From Cladocopium goreaui (lineage: Eukaryota > Sar > Dinophyceae > Suessiales > Symbiodiniaceae), in assembly GCA_947184155.2 (NCBI GenBank), contig CAMXCT020002024.1:191938-255937 (forward strand): a DNA stretch of 64,000 bases. Direction: 5' to 3'. Below, piece by piece: positions 23,601-34,400 of the stretch. The notes beneath the pieces were generated by a model. The model had not been told where the DNA came from. It saw only the letters and a list, made by a program, of their open reading frames with translations, and did no database searches. The position numbers and the translations under genes were made by a program. Positions within the stretch are counted from its first letter, which is position 1; every line of letters starts with the position of its first letter.

Positions 23601-26600
23601 ACGGCTATAAGGCCTTTGGCACAATGTACACGGTGAGGTGCATTGCATGAGTACAGAGATTTGGGCTCCCTTAGCCACACACCCTTGCACATGGTCCGGA
23701 TGGCACTGTCGAAAATGTCCATGCAATTCTTGGAATCGGTTGCACCACAGGCCACAAATGACACAATGGTGAGACAAGTATTCCAACATGGCAGCATTGC
23801 GTGGAAAATTGATCCAGTCAGCATGAAGCAACAGTGTCTGCAATTCTGGCCAGAACACTTGGGTCATGACGTGAAAACTCAGGGAGGCAGCGGCAAATGC
23901 TGCCGTGGGTGTCACGACCGGTGCAGCCGGGTGCACAGTGTCAGCAGTCGGCATTGTCACTGTTGGGTCCATGTCCTGGCAGCAATTACGTTGAACATGA
24001 ATATAAAAGCTATTCCATGTAGTAAAAACCTGAAAACAATTCTTACATTGTGGTGCACCATGATGGGACATGGAAGCAGGTGGAACATGAGATGTACGAT
24101 ACTGTCGGAGGCCATGAGTCGTTGTCAAATGGCGTCTCATGTTTGGCAGTGATGTTGTGGCAAAATCACAATGCGGGCAAAGATGTCTGGCCTGGGTCAG
24201 CACAGGTGCAGCGGCGTCCAGATCAATGGGCACCTCCGTCACGGATGCACGGATGCAAGCAATGAGTTGCAAGGTTCCAGTGATGGATGTCCAATCCACT
24301 CTATGCAAAAAGTCGGTGGGCAAAAGATCAAGAGCACGCCTGCTGAGACGCTGCTGCTGTGATGAGGCCAGGGCCAAGAGCATGTCAAGCGGATGATCAA
24401 GGCCAAATGTTTGAAAAACCTGTTGGTGCGTGTGATGTGTGCAATAAGAATGGTCACCCACTATGATCCTGATCATGCGATATATGGTGGCCTGGAAATC
24501 ATGCAAAATTGGAATCGTGACTTGTGTGGCCAATATTGCATATGTAAGCACCGTGAACACACATTGTCTCCAGAGGGACAGGCGGTGTCGAACGCTGATT
24601 TGCCTATGGCTGAGCCAACTTCGGAGTCGATTGAATGCAATCCAGGCAGTGCGCCTGCGATGATGCCATGACTGGATTTCCTGTGCTGAATAGCTAATGA
24701 CTGCACCAAGGTAGCTTCCTTTGGTTCTCAGAGGCAATGCCGATGGTGATCCATTACGTCTGGGCACCAGCAAGCAGTGGTCAGTGCCTTGCCGACGGAT
24801 GCGTCCTTTCAAAGTTGGACGTGGGTTGGTACCAGCATATTTCAACAGCACAAAAGACTTTTGATAGGATAACTGGAGTTCAAGTTGTTCCAAAATATCC
24901 AAAACAAGTCCAAGATTATGCAGGTGAGTGATGAATTCCTGTGGTGAAGTAAAACTGCAACCCACATGCACATCGTCCGCGTAAATTGTTATGCAATCGT
25001 GAATCCACTGTTGTCCAGTGTGCGAAGCCAACAGCCGTAGAAACCGGTCCATATACACCACCCACAATTGAGGAGCAATTTTGCATCCTTGTCGCAAGCC
25101 CTTGCCAACTGTTACTGAAGAAGTGCCATGTTGAAAAGAGATGTTGTATCTTGTATTTTCATGCCAACTTGCAACCAACTGAACCAGATCAGGGGGGGTT
25201 CCTAGTTCCAAGAGATGATCCATTAAAAGACGACGATTAGCACAATCGAAGGCCCTGGACATGTCAAGAAAGAGGGAAAGTCCTCCACACATGATAAGCT
25301 TTGGCACCTGTGTCATCTGCTGGGTGACTGACCGACGCTGGGTTCCTACCAGAGCTCGGATGGCTCTGCTGTGGCCAGCTACACGCTGAATTGCATCGAT
25401 GGCACCACGCTTAGGCATGAACCCAAAATGTGGAAAACACGTGAGAATGGGCACTAGGGATTGTTGAACCAGGGATGCAATCAAACCTAACACCAGTTTG
25501 CCCATGGGCTCCATCAGGGATATTGGCCTCATCTGAGATGGGTGTGTGTTGGGCTTACCCGGTTTAGGGATGAAGTACAACCAAGAGTCTTTCCAGGATT
25601 GGGGTATCATTGGGGGACTTTGGCTCCACCAACTTTGAAGACTTTGATACAAGACAGTGGCCACGTCATATGGAGCACTTTTCCAAATGATTGCCGGTAA
25701 GAACGGTGGAGCAACCGACTTGTTGGCATGCAGCCGTGTGAGTGCCTTGAACAGCGCATCAAAGGAAAAAGGTACCCCCGGTGCACGATCAGAATATGTC
25801 GGCAGTTGGGATGGGCCTGCCCAGAACTGCTGGACAAAAGCAACTGTCATGGAATGGGCAAGGTACTGGTCAGCTATGCGTCCATCTGGACCTTTAAGTC
25901 TGGCTCTGGCTTGTGGTCGCTTCGGAGTGAATTTGTTGATGATGTGAAACATGGCATGGGAATCATGAAACCTGGCCGCACGGTCAACTTCTTGGCACAA
26001 GGATTGGAACCTAAGTAGACGTGCCTGTCTGGCCTGCTTCTGTTGACGACGTTGGAGATACCCATACCGACTGCAGTGATGCCAGGCCTGCATGACATTA
26101 CGTAAAAAATTACGTCCAAAAGGAAAAACAATAGCCTTAAGTGCTCTGCGATGAAACCATTTGTCCCGTGTTGTCAAGTGAAACTCCGAATAATCTGGCT
26201 GTTGAAAACGAATGGGATGATTGGGAAAAAGGGAGTGAAAAACAGGGGAAAGTTGGTTGTGGAGCCCAACAATGAATTCTTCAGGGGACGCCTCTGTGTG
26301 TGCGGATGTCACTGTCGCAATAACCTGTTGTCGTAGGCGATGCCACGCCTCCTTCTCCTCCAAACTGGCAATGCGGCATTGATTTCTCTGTGCATATGTG
26401 CAACCAGTTGGTCGATTGGCATGATGATACATCCTATGATGTTTGCGAATCGTACTGATCATGGGGATGTGATGGGACTGATTGCAAGGGACAAAATCCG
26501 CATCGTCCAAGTACTGAATGTGTTTTGCCGCCCCATCACAGGTAACAATACGGGTGAGGACATGATCAATTCTATTACCAAAAGTACCATGCACAAAAGT

Positions 26601-27674
26601 GGCTCCTGAGCGTCCCCATGTATTCACAGCTGTCAGGCCATGAGCACGGAGCAGGTCTTGGAACCTCTGTTGATCCTTGTGGGTGGATCCAGTGACACTC
26701 TGTGTCTTCCAGAAAAATTTCGTAGTTCCAACCCACGGCGGGTGGGCCTGGAGATCGCAGTTGAAATCCCCTGCACACAGAAGATTGTGCCGTACTGGTA
26801 TATTGCTAAGACATTGATCAAATGCCGTCCAGACTGACTCTCGTTGTCGATAGGAGCTATCAGTGCGATAGTCCGTGTACTGATACATGGCAATAAGATC
26901 AAGGGCCGTCTGATGTCCATGAACCCGTACGTGCAGTATCCTGCCAGGTACCACACAATCGTAACCAATCTGAGAAGAATGGGCAAAGCGTCGAGAGAGC
27001 ATCACCAAAAGGCCGCCACTGCGTTTCACTCCTGTGGCAGAGTGCAGATAGGTCCAGTCCTGATCTGTCCAGAAAGATTCGAAGCCCCAACGCGTCTCCG
27101 CAACCATCACTATGTCCACTGGATGAAGTCGTAGCCAGTGCTTCAGCTCGTGGAATGAAGCTTGAGACATACCACCAGAGTTCCATGAGAGACAGGTCAG
27201 TCTCTTGGAATTGGTACGTACTGGTATGGATCTGTGTGGCTGGACGCTCGGCTCATTGGATCTTAACTTACTAATCAGGGTTTCCGGAAAGTCTCTCAAA
27301 TGCAGTCGCTGTCCATGATAGTCAGCTGTCCCAAAACGAATGGCCCTACGGCATGCCCTTTTGAAACTGCGTTTATGCACATTGGTAGCTGGCGATGGGA
27401 AGCACTGAGTGTGACCACTCACTGGTGGCGGGTTTCCACTATTCGCAGTTGCATTATGAAAAATGGACTGCCATGTGTCTGCTTCAGTCGTGGTAGTGGT
27501 CCCACGACAACCCTCACCCTCACAGCTGTATGGATGGGATCCCAAAAATTGCCGCAAATCTGTTTGTCGCATCAAATAGTCCAGCAAGCAAGGATCAGCT
27601 GTGCCCGGATTTGGGACCGGGTTACACCCACTGTAATGGTAAATTATCAAGAGCCCCAAGAAGACAAAGATCAT
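20673..27674 (-). CDS. LINE A polyprotein: endonuclease-RT-zinc fingers-ubiquitin protease
   Basis: One uninterrupted frame (open from 27764; first ATG at 27674, so the start is uncertain). Domains in order: an EEP/APE endonuclease (about 27203-26455) with CLSWNSGG, the AETRW glutamate, AGDFN, FGNRIDHV and a terminal SHHIP; a reverse transcriptase with motif A LFLDMSRAFD (Asp at about 25265), GLRQGCKIAP and YADD (24983-24972); about eight C2H2-like fingers (for example CPHCDFATTSLPNMRRH); a low-complexity linker; then a ubiquitin-specific protease with NNSGTTCYANSAF (Cys at 21557), QADSAEF, NGGHY (His at 20930) and MFCDD. EEP and RT fit target-primed reverse transcription. The USP is predicted to cleave ubiquitin from substrates; which ones is unknown. 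No RNase H domain was seen. Confident as to family; the protease role is inferred. Confidence 0.88.
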   Translation of the reverse strand: MIFVFLGLLIIYHYSGCNPVPNPGTADPCLLDYLMRQTDLRQFLGSHPYSCEGEGCRGTTTTTEADTWQSIFHNATANSGNPPPVSGHTQCFPSPATNVHKRSFKRACRRAIRFGTADYHGQRLHLRDFPETLISKLRSNEPSVQPHRSIPVRTNSKRLTCLSWNSGGMSQASFHELKHWLRLHPVDIVMVAETRWGFESFWTDQDWTYLHSATGVKRSGGLLVMLSRRFAHSSQIGYDCVVPGRILHVRVHGHQTALDLIAMYQYTDYRTDSSYRQRESVWTAFDQCLSNIPVRHNLLCAGDFNCDLQAHPPWVGTTKFFWKTQSVTGSTHKDQQRFQDLLRAHGLTAVNTWGRSGATFVHGTFGNRIDHVLTRIVTCDGAAKHIQYLDDADFVPCNQSHHIPMISTIRKHHRMYHHANRPTGCTYAQRNQCRIASLEEKEAWHRLRQQVIATVTSAHTEASPEEFIVGLHNQLSPVFHSLFPNHPIRFQQPDYSEFHLTTRDKWFHRRALKAIVFPFGRNFLRNVMQAWHHCSRYGYLQRRQQKQARQARLLRFQSLCQEVDRAARFHDSHAMFHIINKFTPKRPQARARLKGPDGRIADQYLAHSMTVAFVQQFWAGPSQLPTYSDRAPGVPFSFDALFKALTRLHANKSVAPPFLPAIIWKSAPYDVATVLYQSLQSWWSQSPPMIPQSWKDSWLYFIPKPGKPNTHPSQMRPISLMEPMGKLVLGLIASLVQQSLVPILTCFPHFGFMPKRGAIDAIQRVAGHSRAIRALVGTQRRSVTQQMTQVPKLIMCGGLSLFLDMSRAFDCANRRLLMDHLLELGTPPDLVQLVASWHENTRYNISFQHGTSSVTVGKGLRQGCKIAPQLWVVYMDRFLRLLASHTGQQWIHDCITIYADDVHVGCSFTSPQEFITHLHNLGLVLDILEQLELQLSYQKSFVLLKYAGTNPRPTLKGRIRRQGTDHCLLVPRRNGSPSALPLRTKGSYLGAVISYSAQEIQSWHHRRRTAWIAFNRLRSWLSHRQISVRHRLSLWRQCVFTVLTYAILATQVTIPILHDFQATIYRMIRIIVGDHSYCTHHTHQQVFQTFGLDHPLDMLLALASSQQQRLSRRALDLLPTDFLHRVDWTSITGTLQLIACIRASVTEVPIDLDAAAPVLTQARHLCPHCDFATTSLPNMRRHLTTTHGLRQYRTSHVPPASMSHHGAPQCKNCFQVFTTWNSFYIHVQRNCCQDMDPTVTMPTADTVHPAAPVVTPTAAFAAASLSFHVMTQVFWPELQTLLLHADWINFPRNAAMLEYLSHHCVICGLWCNRFQELHGHFRQCHPDHVQGCVAKGAQISVLMQCTSPCTLCQRPYSRVHSCPVTRQLGLLQIQTRPDGDRVTEACACDICALPFQDLGQLYGHLTNTHGLTVNDWCPSRDSHQGGDGCRHCGTIFDSRSGLRRHITEGRCGSFNPAATPHPIDTTDAWGAWLQTGNFDPPALTAQMRLQLTTICQFCGLTYSRTGDLVAHLLQSHGDLWNGSQPWLRFLLQAVMARKGCLCNPQSNELGLTHVCALLRQTAMMIHSQGLRLFVPTQFHPTALDEILTCLQHETLHTKVKHALLSRDFAQLWQDPDILAGLRTRCMTCGGHYATAVLLHHLLVQHPQTCVWATQIAFQLHHYLQSMQTQDFCCSLCQQVFNLPADDQSMTPDRCRLQHQHFATNCPVVLQIAALLHPIHGRPDGSQRPGTDGWSSGTGPVAPGSQKTLGWKRRSSAQAPQGFTRRRTGRSSVGSRNDRHAETDGPAHSEPREGNTVATPPGLLRFVCTRSTRGHHTPPEGDGTDLAPTGAAASGRSEMAQSEDPPDGRRDLRASSTSPTTGGLETRRTTVGPGSGEGNSPSGRELGLSEVVPGPEAAETGTTSSPGHGPDAEEPPDAGRALSVEQPHPEVPQSEDGSTYDSLAPSTVSQRLRCLVPAPGPVSEHSVVPVRDVGQTAQHGPFETSPFASTSSEWPANPERESAGEREGQSEIHPTPMTFQDRQRLRELLLGLQLNNSGTTCYANSAFLAYVWASLSRCRFRFHDWGARSATLQTILCDNDGSPFSLDAQDWFDSLLHGWNDQQGQADSAEFGNRLARWLALDILSNRWERRVTASDVTEVHDHGDRFMPLTLQLDPSLLSGNETSLTALLRHWSQELGMCAGLTDPRELLVIHVDRMVMTPSGSLIKHAAVINFAWEVQVPVLATDTTLTSMSYTVVAVSAHLGHTNGGHYQTMLRTYPEVSDLAAPSMWMFCDDCRLPERCWVFPDNFSQGVTGFWLCRTDSLEMHLMAQPRPQPDPDLLTVLYAHPGVTANT
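21626..22519 (-). CDS. Overlapping +1-frame ORF, LINE A (conserved unknown protein)
   Basis: A 297-residue frame lies inside the linker region of the LINE A polyprotein, one nucleotide downstream of its frame. It starts at an ATG with good context (CCATGGAC). Homologues sit at the same place and in the same relative frame in LINE B (29594-30514) and LINE C (38683-39583). Shared features are a lysine/arginine patch near residue 40 (QPKRHK), a conserved block FVLFAQDRPEG, an LRTHL helix, a WGYQKW block, VWSLLGMS near the C-terminus and a lysine/glycine-rich tail (KGKARGKGK). The main frame here is low-complexity and poorly conserved, so selection seems to act on this frame. No family is recognised; the basic tail suggests nucleic-acid binding. 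It could be made by internal initiation or a frameshift. Confidence 0.7.
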   Translation of the reverse strand: MDALMDPNDQALMDGLQALGPLLLGARKHLDGNDDHQPKRHKASQDGALADPASAAAMTDMLRLMAQLILSHERAIQLQLRQDCFVLFAQDRPEGIIPHLKVMAQTWRQQAPQHQDDLKWPNLRTHLMAGVISELHRRVQQLAASKQGEQLWDLAVEKGTLLPDGSWGYQKWCPDLKQLKRALRPALAMAQMLRNLQTLEELFQSNSHIQKFHSLRTDQPTIPWLLQLSHRDSDAWYLLQDLCQNTVWSLLGMSVKQHNMALSKPAHLLQQALNGLPTQKGKARGKGKDNQKSTRRQ

Positions 27675-27850
27675 AATCTTGTATCCAAAATCGTCAATGC
27701 TGTTGTAAAGGGCACACTTTGTCCAGCAGTACAGAGCAGCAGGCAGGAAAATGGCAAGAGTCACCGGAGGATGTCACAGGCGAGGGGCTAAATGGCTGCC
27801 GAAAACCTGGAACTCCTCGTTCCTTGGGGCACCTCCTTGGGTGCAAAGGG

Positions 27851-28306
27851 CGTGCGTGCGTGTGTGCGTGTGTGCGTGTGTGCGCGTGTGCGCGTGTGCG
27901 CGTGTGCGCGTGTGCGCGTGTGCGCGTGTGCGCGTGTGCGCGTGTGCGCGCGTGTGCGCGTGTGCGCGTGTGCGCGTGTGCGCGTGTGCGCGTGCGCGCG
28001 TGTGCGCGTGTGCGCGTGTGCGCGTGTGCGCGTGCGCGTGCGCGTGCGCGCGGTGCGCGCGTGCCGCGTGTCGCGTTGCGCGCGTGCGCGCGTGCGCGTG
28101 TGCGCGCTGGCGCGCGTGCGCGTGTGCGCGCGTGCGCGCTGTGCGCGCGTGCGCGCGTGCGCGCCGCGTGTGCGCGTGTGCGCGTGTGCGCGTGTGCGCG
28201 TGTGCGCGCGGGCGCGTGTGCGCGGGCGCGTGTGTGGGCGTGTGTGTGGGCGTGTGTGTGGGCGTGTGTGTGGGCGTGTGTGTGGGCGTGTGTGTGTGTG
28301 TGTGTG
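27851..28306. repeat. TG/CG microsatellite between LINE A and LINE B
   Basis: About 450 bp of (TGTGCGCG)n, then (GTGTGTGGGC)n and a plain (TG)n run. It separates the 5' end of LINE A from the 3' end of LINE B. Open frames on both strands (Ala/Cys/Val or His/Thr/Arg) are artefacts. Confidence 0.95.
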
Positions 28307-28355
28307 TTTTCCACACACGCCTATTTTGCAACTGCATAGGTCTGTGCAAGACCAC

Positions 28356-28372
28356 GTTGTCCATTTGGCAAC
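28356..28372 (-). other. Conserved 3'-UTR hairpin, LINE B
   Basis: GTTG.CC-ATTT-GG.CAAC (one bulged base) immediately beside the conserved AACGGTTCC block. LINE C has a 7-bp version at the same place (37523-37539). It is probably the 3' RNA structure read by the reverse transcriptase. Confidence 0.55.
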
Positions 28373-28454
28373 GGTTCCGTTCAGGAAACTTTCGGCCTTA
28401 CCAATGAAACCAGGAGAAGTGAAAAGAGTTGGAAAATTGTTCTGGAGTCCTTCA

Positions 28455-31400
28455 TCACCTCTGGCGCTCAGCCATGGTGGTAGCCTGGAGCAGGGCCATG
28501 ATAGCCGCTGTCGTCGCGTCCGTCTCTGGTGCAATCGCTGTGCTTGGCTTCTCTGTTGATTCCGTGGTATCAGTGTCAACAGTGGTGCTTGGCATCCCAA
28601 TGTCTCGTTCTGGTACATTTGTGCTTGTATCTGCATCTGCGGCAATGGTCAGATCCGGTTCATCAGGTGCTGCAATGTCTGTCTGCGGCAATGGGCGATA
28701 CACATGCAACTGGACGCAGTCTGCCCTGGCCAACCAGAAAACAGTGGAATTGCGCCGAAACCAGTCTGGAACAAGCCATATCGGTTGGGCTGCTGTGGAG
28801 TCGTTTGTCAGCAACCAATGCATTGGCTGTCCATTCTGCTGGACTGCCGGTCTGGTTTTCAGCACTGCCTGATAATGACCTCCCTTCACATTGCCAAGGT
28901 GTGCAGTGGCAGAAAGCAATACATAGCTGACAAATTCCCTTCTTTGGGAGTGATCAGTGAATACCGGAACATCACACCCAGCTTCCATATCAATAAGGCA
29001 CTGGCTCTTCAAAATGGTGTCCTCGGCATCATAGAAGCGATCCAAGTGAAGGCATATGCATTGAGGCGCCTGCATCAAGGCAGCAATCATTCCATCAACT
29101 TGCATCCACAAGCGCATGAGATGTGTCAACGTGTAAAGTGTGTCAGGCAGGTGCACATGAGTGGCAGGAAATGAAAGTGTAATGGGCATGAAGGCATCAC
29201 CACGGTCATGTGCATGAATACATCCCATTTCTTCCACTCGGCGCTCCCAGGTCATGTTGATCGCTGGTGCACACAGCCACGACAACACAGCAGTCGCAAA
29301 TTCCGAAGCATCCTGCTGTCTACCCCGGTGATTACCATGAAAGGCACCCCAATTCTGCAGAAGCTGATTGAACCATCCAAGATCTTTCAACGCAACTGAT
29401 TGCAAATTGTGACAAGGCAAACATTGAATCACTTCTGCAAAATTTGACCCCAATGAGCTTGCTTCACATTGCATCGACATCATACACCAAAGCAGGCTGA
29501 AAATGGTGCTATTGGCAAAGCACCAGTTGCTGTCATTGTGAAAACGTAAATGGCTCAGAACATGTAGCAGCATAGCCAATGGAGGTCGCATGTCTACGTC
29601 TGTGGACTGGCTGGGGGTCGAAGTCTGCCTTTGCCCTTCCCATGCTTCGGCTGATGTCCCATGGTGTGTTGGATCGTGTCCGCCAGGCCGCATTGATTCA
29701 GAGCATGTGGTTTGAGCATTGTCCCCAGGAGGGTCCACACGCTGCTGCGGGAGAGCCTGTTCAGAAGCTCCCGCTCCTGATCCGCTCTGGGACAAAGCTG
29801 CAGCCTCCATGGGCAGATCGGAGCATCCTGACTGGTCTGCAAGGACCGAAAGCAGAGCACCAGGTCCGAGTTCTTGAACATCTCCACAAGCTGTTGTGCA
29901 TGTCTGGTCATCAGCGTCATGCTGATTGGAGTCTTGGAGCTGACCACCAATTGTTTGGCTTTGGGATCCCATTCCAGGAACGGCCAATTCCCTTCTCCGT
30001 CGATCAGTTGACTCTGCACTGAAGCAATGTGGAGTGGGTCCTCTGGTTTGGCTTCTGCGATCTTCATCACCTTCACCAAGAGATCTTGGAACAAGCACTG
30101 GGTCAGGTGTTGTCTCAGCGTCATCATCGGTATTGTTGATGACTTGCGCTGCTCCTGCCAGGTCTGCGTTGCCTGAATCAGCCCCTGCAAGCCGCTCTTT
30201 GGGTCTCGGTTGAAAAAAAGAACGAAGCTGTCTGCTCGACGGCTCTGGTTGAGTTCTCGATCGTGACGAAGAACCAGGAGCGCCAGTTGCTGAACCAGGG
30301 CGTTCAGCTGCTGTAGCTGAGGTGTCTGGGCCACCTGCATTGTCGGCTGGGCTGCATTGCCGGCTTTGTCGTGATGGCGTTTGCTGCGTTTTGGCTCTCT
30401 TGGGTTTGGGGGCAATTGCGCTGTGCCAAGCAGCGGTGCCAGTCCCTTGAAGGTTTCCAGGACTTGCTGCTGGGCCAGTAAGTCCGTATTGGTCATCAAG
30501 GAGTCGTCCGTCATGGAGCAAGCCCGTTAAAAACAATGCCACTTGCAGCAAATTGGGGCAGTTGTGCAGCAAGTGAGACTGAGCCAAATGCTTGCGTGCT
30601 GGATCTGGTGCGGCATCTGAATCAGCCGGCAAATTGAAAATCTGCAGGCATGCATAGCACTGATGATCAAGCAGCTGTTGCTCCATCATCAATGATGTCA
30701 GCAGTGTCATGTAGAAAGTCATGGCAAGTTGATTGCATGGATGCACCTCCCGCAAGTGCTGTGGCATTGCGCTGGGTGCACATTCACATCCGCAAAGCAA
30801 ACATTGGGTGCGCATGGTGGTCAAGCATTGCTGGTCCTGCCAGAGGCGCTCATACTGATGCTGAGTGGCGATCTGTTCAAACATCAATCTGGTGTGGCGG
30901 TCCAAGGCAGTGGACAAAATCAGGTTCAAGGCATATTCACTGGCCTGAAAGGGAGCAAATAACTTGTTGTCCATCTTGTGAAAAATCATTGCAAGCTGCC
31001 TGAGTGGCAAACATGTGTGATCAAGCCGATTCTGATGTTGAGATGGGTTGCATACACATTGGCCAGAGGCATAAAACAGCCGAACCAAAAGCAGTGTCAG
31101 TTGTTGAGAACAGCGCCAAAGTCTGGCGTGGCTTCCCTGGAGATGGCATGAAAGGTCGGTGGCACGTGCATAATGCACCCCACAGAGTTGGCAATGCAGC
31201 GTCAAGGCCATACGAGACTGAGCATTGCCTAACACAATCTTCATTTGGCCCTCAACACAGGCCTGCACCCAGTCTGGTCGGGTTGGCAAGGACTCGGCTG
31301 TTGCGTCCGGCCGGAATTGCAAACATCTGCCCTGGTTTATGTGTGAACGAAGACTGGACAAGTTGTCGTATAAAATGCCGCAATGGGCACACGCTGGGCT

Positions 31401-34400
31401 GCCTGCCACACTGTCCCTGGCCACATTGAACGCCATGCCCTGGAGTGCATGCTCACTTTGTAGGTGCTCAGTAAGACTGGCTAAGGTCTCAAAGCTTGCA
31501 AGGCAAACTTCACAACGCAATCCAGGGTTAGTGGCCTCAGGCTGCGATTCATCAGGGGGCGCAGCAACTCCAAAAAGGAGGAGGACCGTGACCTGAACCC
31601 ATACCGGGCAAAGATGAGACTTGAACAGCGCCCCACAAAAAGGACAGGGCCTTTCTGTGGCCCACGTGTTGGACATGTACACTGCACGTTGAGGAACACC
31701 TTCCCAATATTGGCCATGCATGGTACGATAGTGGGCATTCAGTTCTTGCACACGGTTGTAGTGCAGTCCACAAAGAATACATCTTTTGGCCATGTAATGA
31801 CATGCTTCTGGCAAGGTTTCCAGTCTGTTCCAATCCCTGGTCTCCAGGATCTGGCAGAGTGCAGGTCCAAAAGGGGCGCGTCTCAAATTTCCAAGTTCTG
31901 ATTCAGGCAACATGTTTGGGCTTCGGACAGCTAGTTCACCGGCAGCCAAGGCCGTTCCAGTCATGTAAGCTTTGGCTCCGAGGGCTGTGTAGGGCTCCAC
32001 TGCACAGGGTCCGGAGAACAAGACCTGACAGCCCCGCTCAATGTGTGTTTGAAAACTGCGCCATGTTGAAAAGGATTTTCCACAAAAAGTACATTCAGGC
32101 AACCCATTGGTGGTAAAATGTGATGCCGTGGCAAAATGTCTTTTGGGAACCCTTTGTCCATGGATCATCGTGCAGTGTCGTCGGAATGAGGCAACGTCAG
32201 TGGCAAGAAAGTCACAAAGGTAACATTGATATATCTCACCATCATTAGGCCCGGCACGCAACTCAGTAGGCTCAACAGGCGGTGGACTCAGTTCCTGAGT
32301 TTGTTCCAGCTTGGCAACCAGCTCAGACAAATGTCCCCAGGGTAGTTGCAAGGCGATATCATCATCCTGCAGTGTGGTCATGCGTTGAGTGGTGGACTGC
32401 AAAAGTTGCTTGGCAGCAGCTCGCAATTGCTGCAGTGGCGTGGGAATACCGTGCTGTGCTAAGGCAGAATGATTAGTTCGACCTGTACGAAAGGCATGGT
32501 CACACGTCACTTGGCGCAGCATTTTGTACATTTCTTTTTGCAAACACATGATACCATGGGTGGAAATGCCTGTGGAAAAAAGTTCATATGTTAAAACTGG
32601 CATGACTGTGGATTTCCAAAGCTGAAATCTGGAGCTGATTTTGAAGACATGCTTTCCCCTGAGCCATCTTCCAAGTCTGCGTTGTGCTATACGTGCAAGA
32701 CTCATGCGGTGCTTCAAGGTGGCAGCCTGACAATCCTTGTATGTCATGACAGTTCCAAGATATTTGACTTGGGTTTGAATTGGAATCAAGATCTCTTCAC
32801 CAGTGGGGAGGGGAATGCGCAGCTGTTCACAGTCACTTTTGGCAGTCACAAAGCGTGCTCTCTGGTGTCGATGAGAGGTGCCCGCTACTGCTAAGAGTGC
32901 AGCAGACTTCTTAGCATTCAGTTTGAGGGAAAACTCACGCAAGGTGTCCAGTAAAATGCCAAAAGCTTGTAACAGAAACTCCAAATCAGCATAGGAGTAA
33001 AACAATCCACCAACCTGGTAATCGTCGGCGTAAATGTTGAGATGATGTCGCAACCATGCAATGGGGAGATGATCAGACACTCGATGCAAATACAGGACTA
33101 TCAAAAAGTTCCATAGGCCTGGAGCGGCCTTACATCCTTGCCTCAGGCCGGCGCCTGTTGGAAGTGCAATCATGTCATGGCCATGCTGGAAGTGGTATTG
33201 GGTGTCGATATGCCAATGTGTCAGTAGCTGAATGACCGAGGGTCGGATATTCAGGTGATGTAGCTGGCTAAACAATTTGGCACGTGAGACCCCATCAAAA
33301 GCCCGTTCTAGGTCCAACATGATAGTCACTCCACCGCAAAAACGGTACATGGGAAGTGCAGCTGCCCTGGCATGTGGGGTAGGTTTTTGGGAGGCTACTA
33401 ATTTTTGGACCTGACTACAATGAAATGCAACCCTGCAAACTGCATCCAGCGTTGATCTCTTGGGGAGATAGGCCCAAATGGGCCAGGGCAGCAGCAGGGG
33501 TTGGGCATCTACATTGGCGGCATGAATTAGCAGACCCACAAGGGCCTTACCTACCGGATCTTGCAGCGCAATCGGCCGCAAATTATACGGCGAAGTGGCA
33601 GGCTTGTGCGGTTTCCCCAGCATGATCATCCATCCATCACGCCAGCACTGCGGTATGTATGGAGGGGTAACACTCCACCATTTACACAAAATGTGGTACA
33701 AGATGGGGGCAATGATATGGCTCTGAGGACGCCAGGCAATGCCAGGAGCAAATGGCATGCCTACCGCACGGTGCAATGGAATGCCTCTCAGAGCAGCTGC
33801 AAGGTCGGAGGCCGTAAACGGAACTCCAGGCGCCTGAGTGAAATCAACCGGGATATTGCTGGGTCCTCCCCAAATATCAGCAACAAAATCCTTAAGGATT
33901 AGCAGCTCTTCTTGGGGGCTGGCAATGGCACCAGCTTGATTCCTGATTTGGATCCTGCGGCGAACTGACTTGGGTGAGTAGCGATTGATCAGGCTAAACA
34001 TACGGTGCATGTCATGGCGACTAGCAGCAGCTTGGGCCTGTTGAACTATATCACAAAAATGAGAACGCCTGATCTGAGCAGCAAACCTGCGATGTTGCCT
34101 TCTGAGGCTGGCATAGCGGGCAAGGTGATGCCATGCTCTGAAAACTCCAGAACCTGTGCAAGACCTGATTTGTTGGAGTTTAGCACGATGTTGCCATTTG
34201 GTGAGAACTTGTGTAGTGGAATGTCTCCAGGGTTCATGTCTCTGGGGAGCACTCATGGGGGGAAAATGCTCATGGAAACAGGCATTCACGGCAGCATGAA
34301 ATGTGTCCAAGCTAGTGTCCTGGGGCAGATCTGAGGTCCATACCTGATGCAAGGCTTGCGTCATGACGGCCGAAGAGTGCTCGACATATGTGTCCCATTG

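Larger units (their letters stand above)
20551..27850 (-). mobile_element. LINE A: APE-type non-LTR retrotransposon with USP domain
   Basis: 7.3-kb minus-strand element. The 5' end is placed where GCAAAGGG meets the TG/CG microsatellite (about 27850), matching the GCAAAAGGGGCTT and GCAAAGGGGCTT ends of LINEs C and B. The 3' end is at about 20551, after a small hairpin (CCGGC at 20554-20558, GCCGG at 20565-20569) bordering the minisatellite. Its 5' region is much shorter than in B and C and lacks the Cys/Gly motif array. The main frame is intact over 7 kb, so the copy is probably young. Confidence 0.8.

Noticed and set aside
27694..28645. Arg/His/Thr-rich open frames
   Set aside because: Translations of the TG/CG microsatellite between two LINEs.
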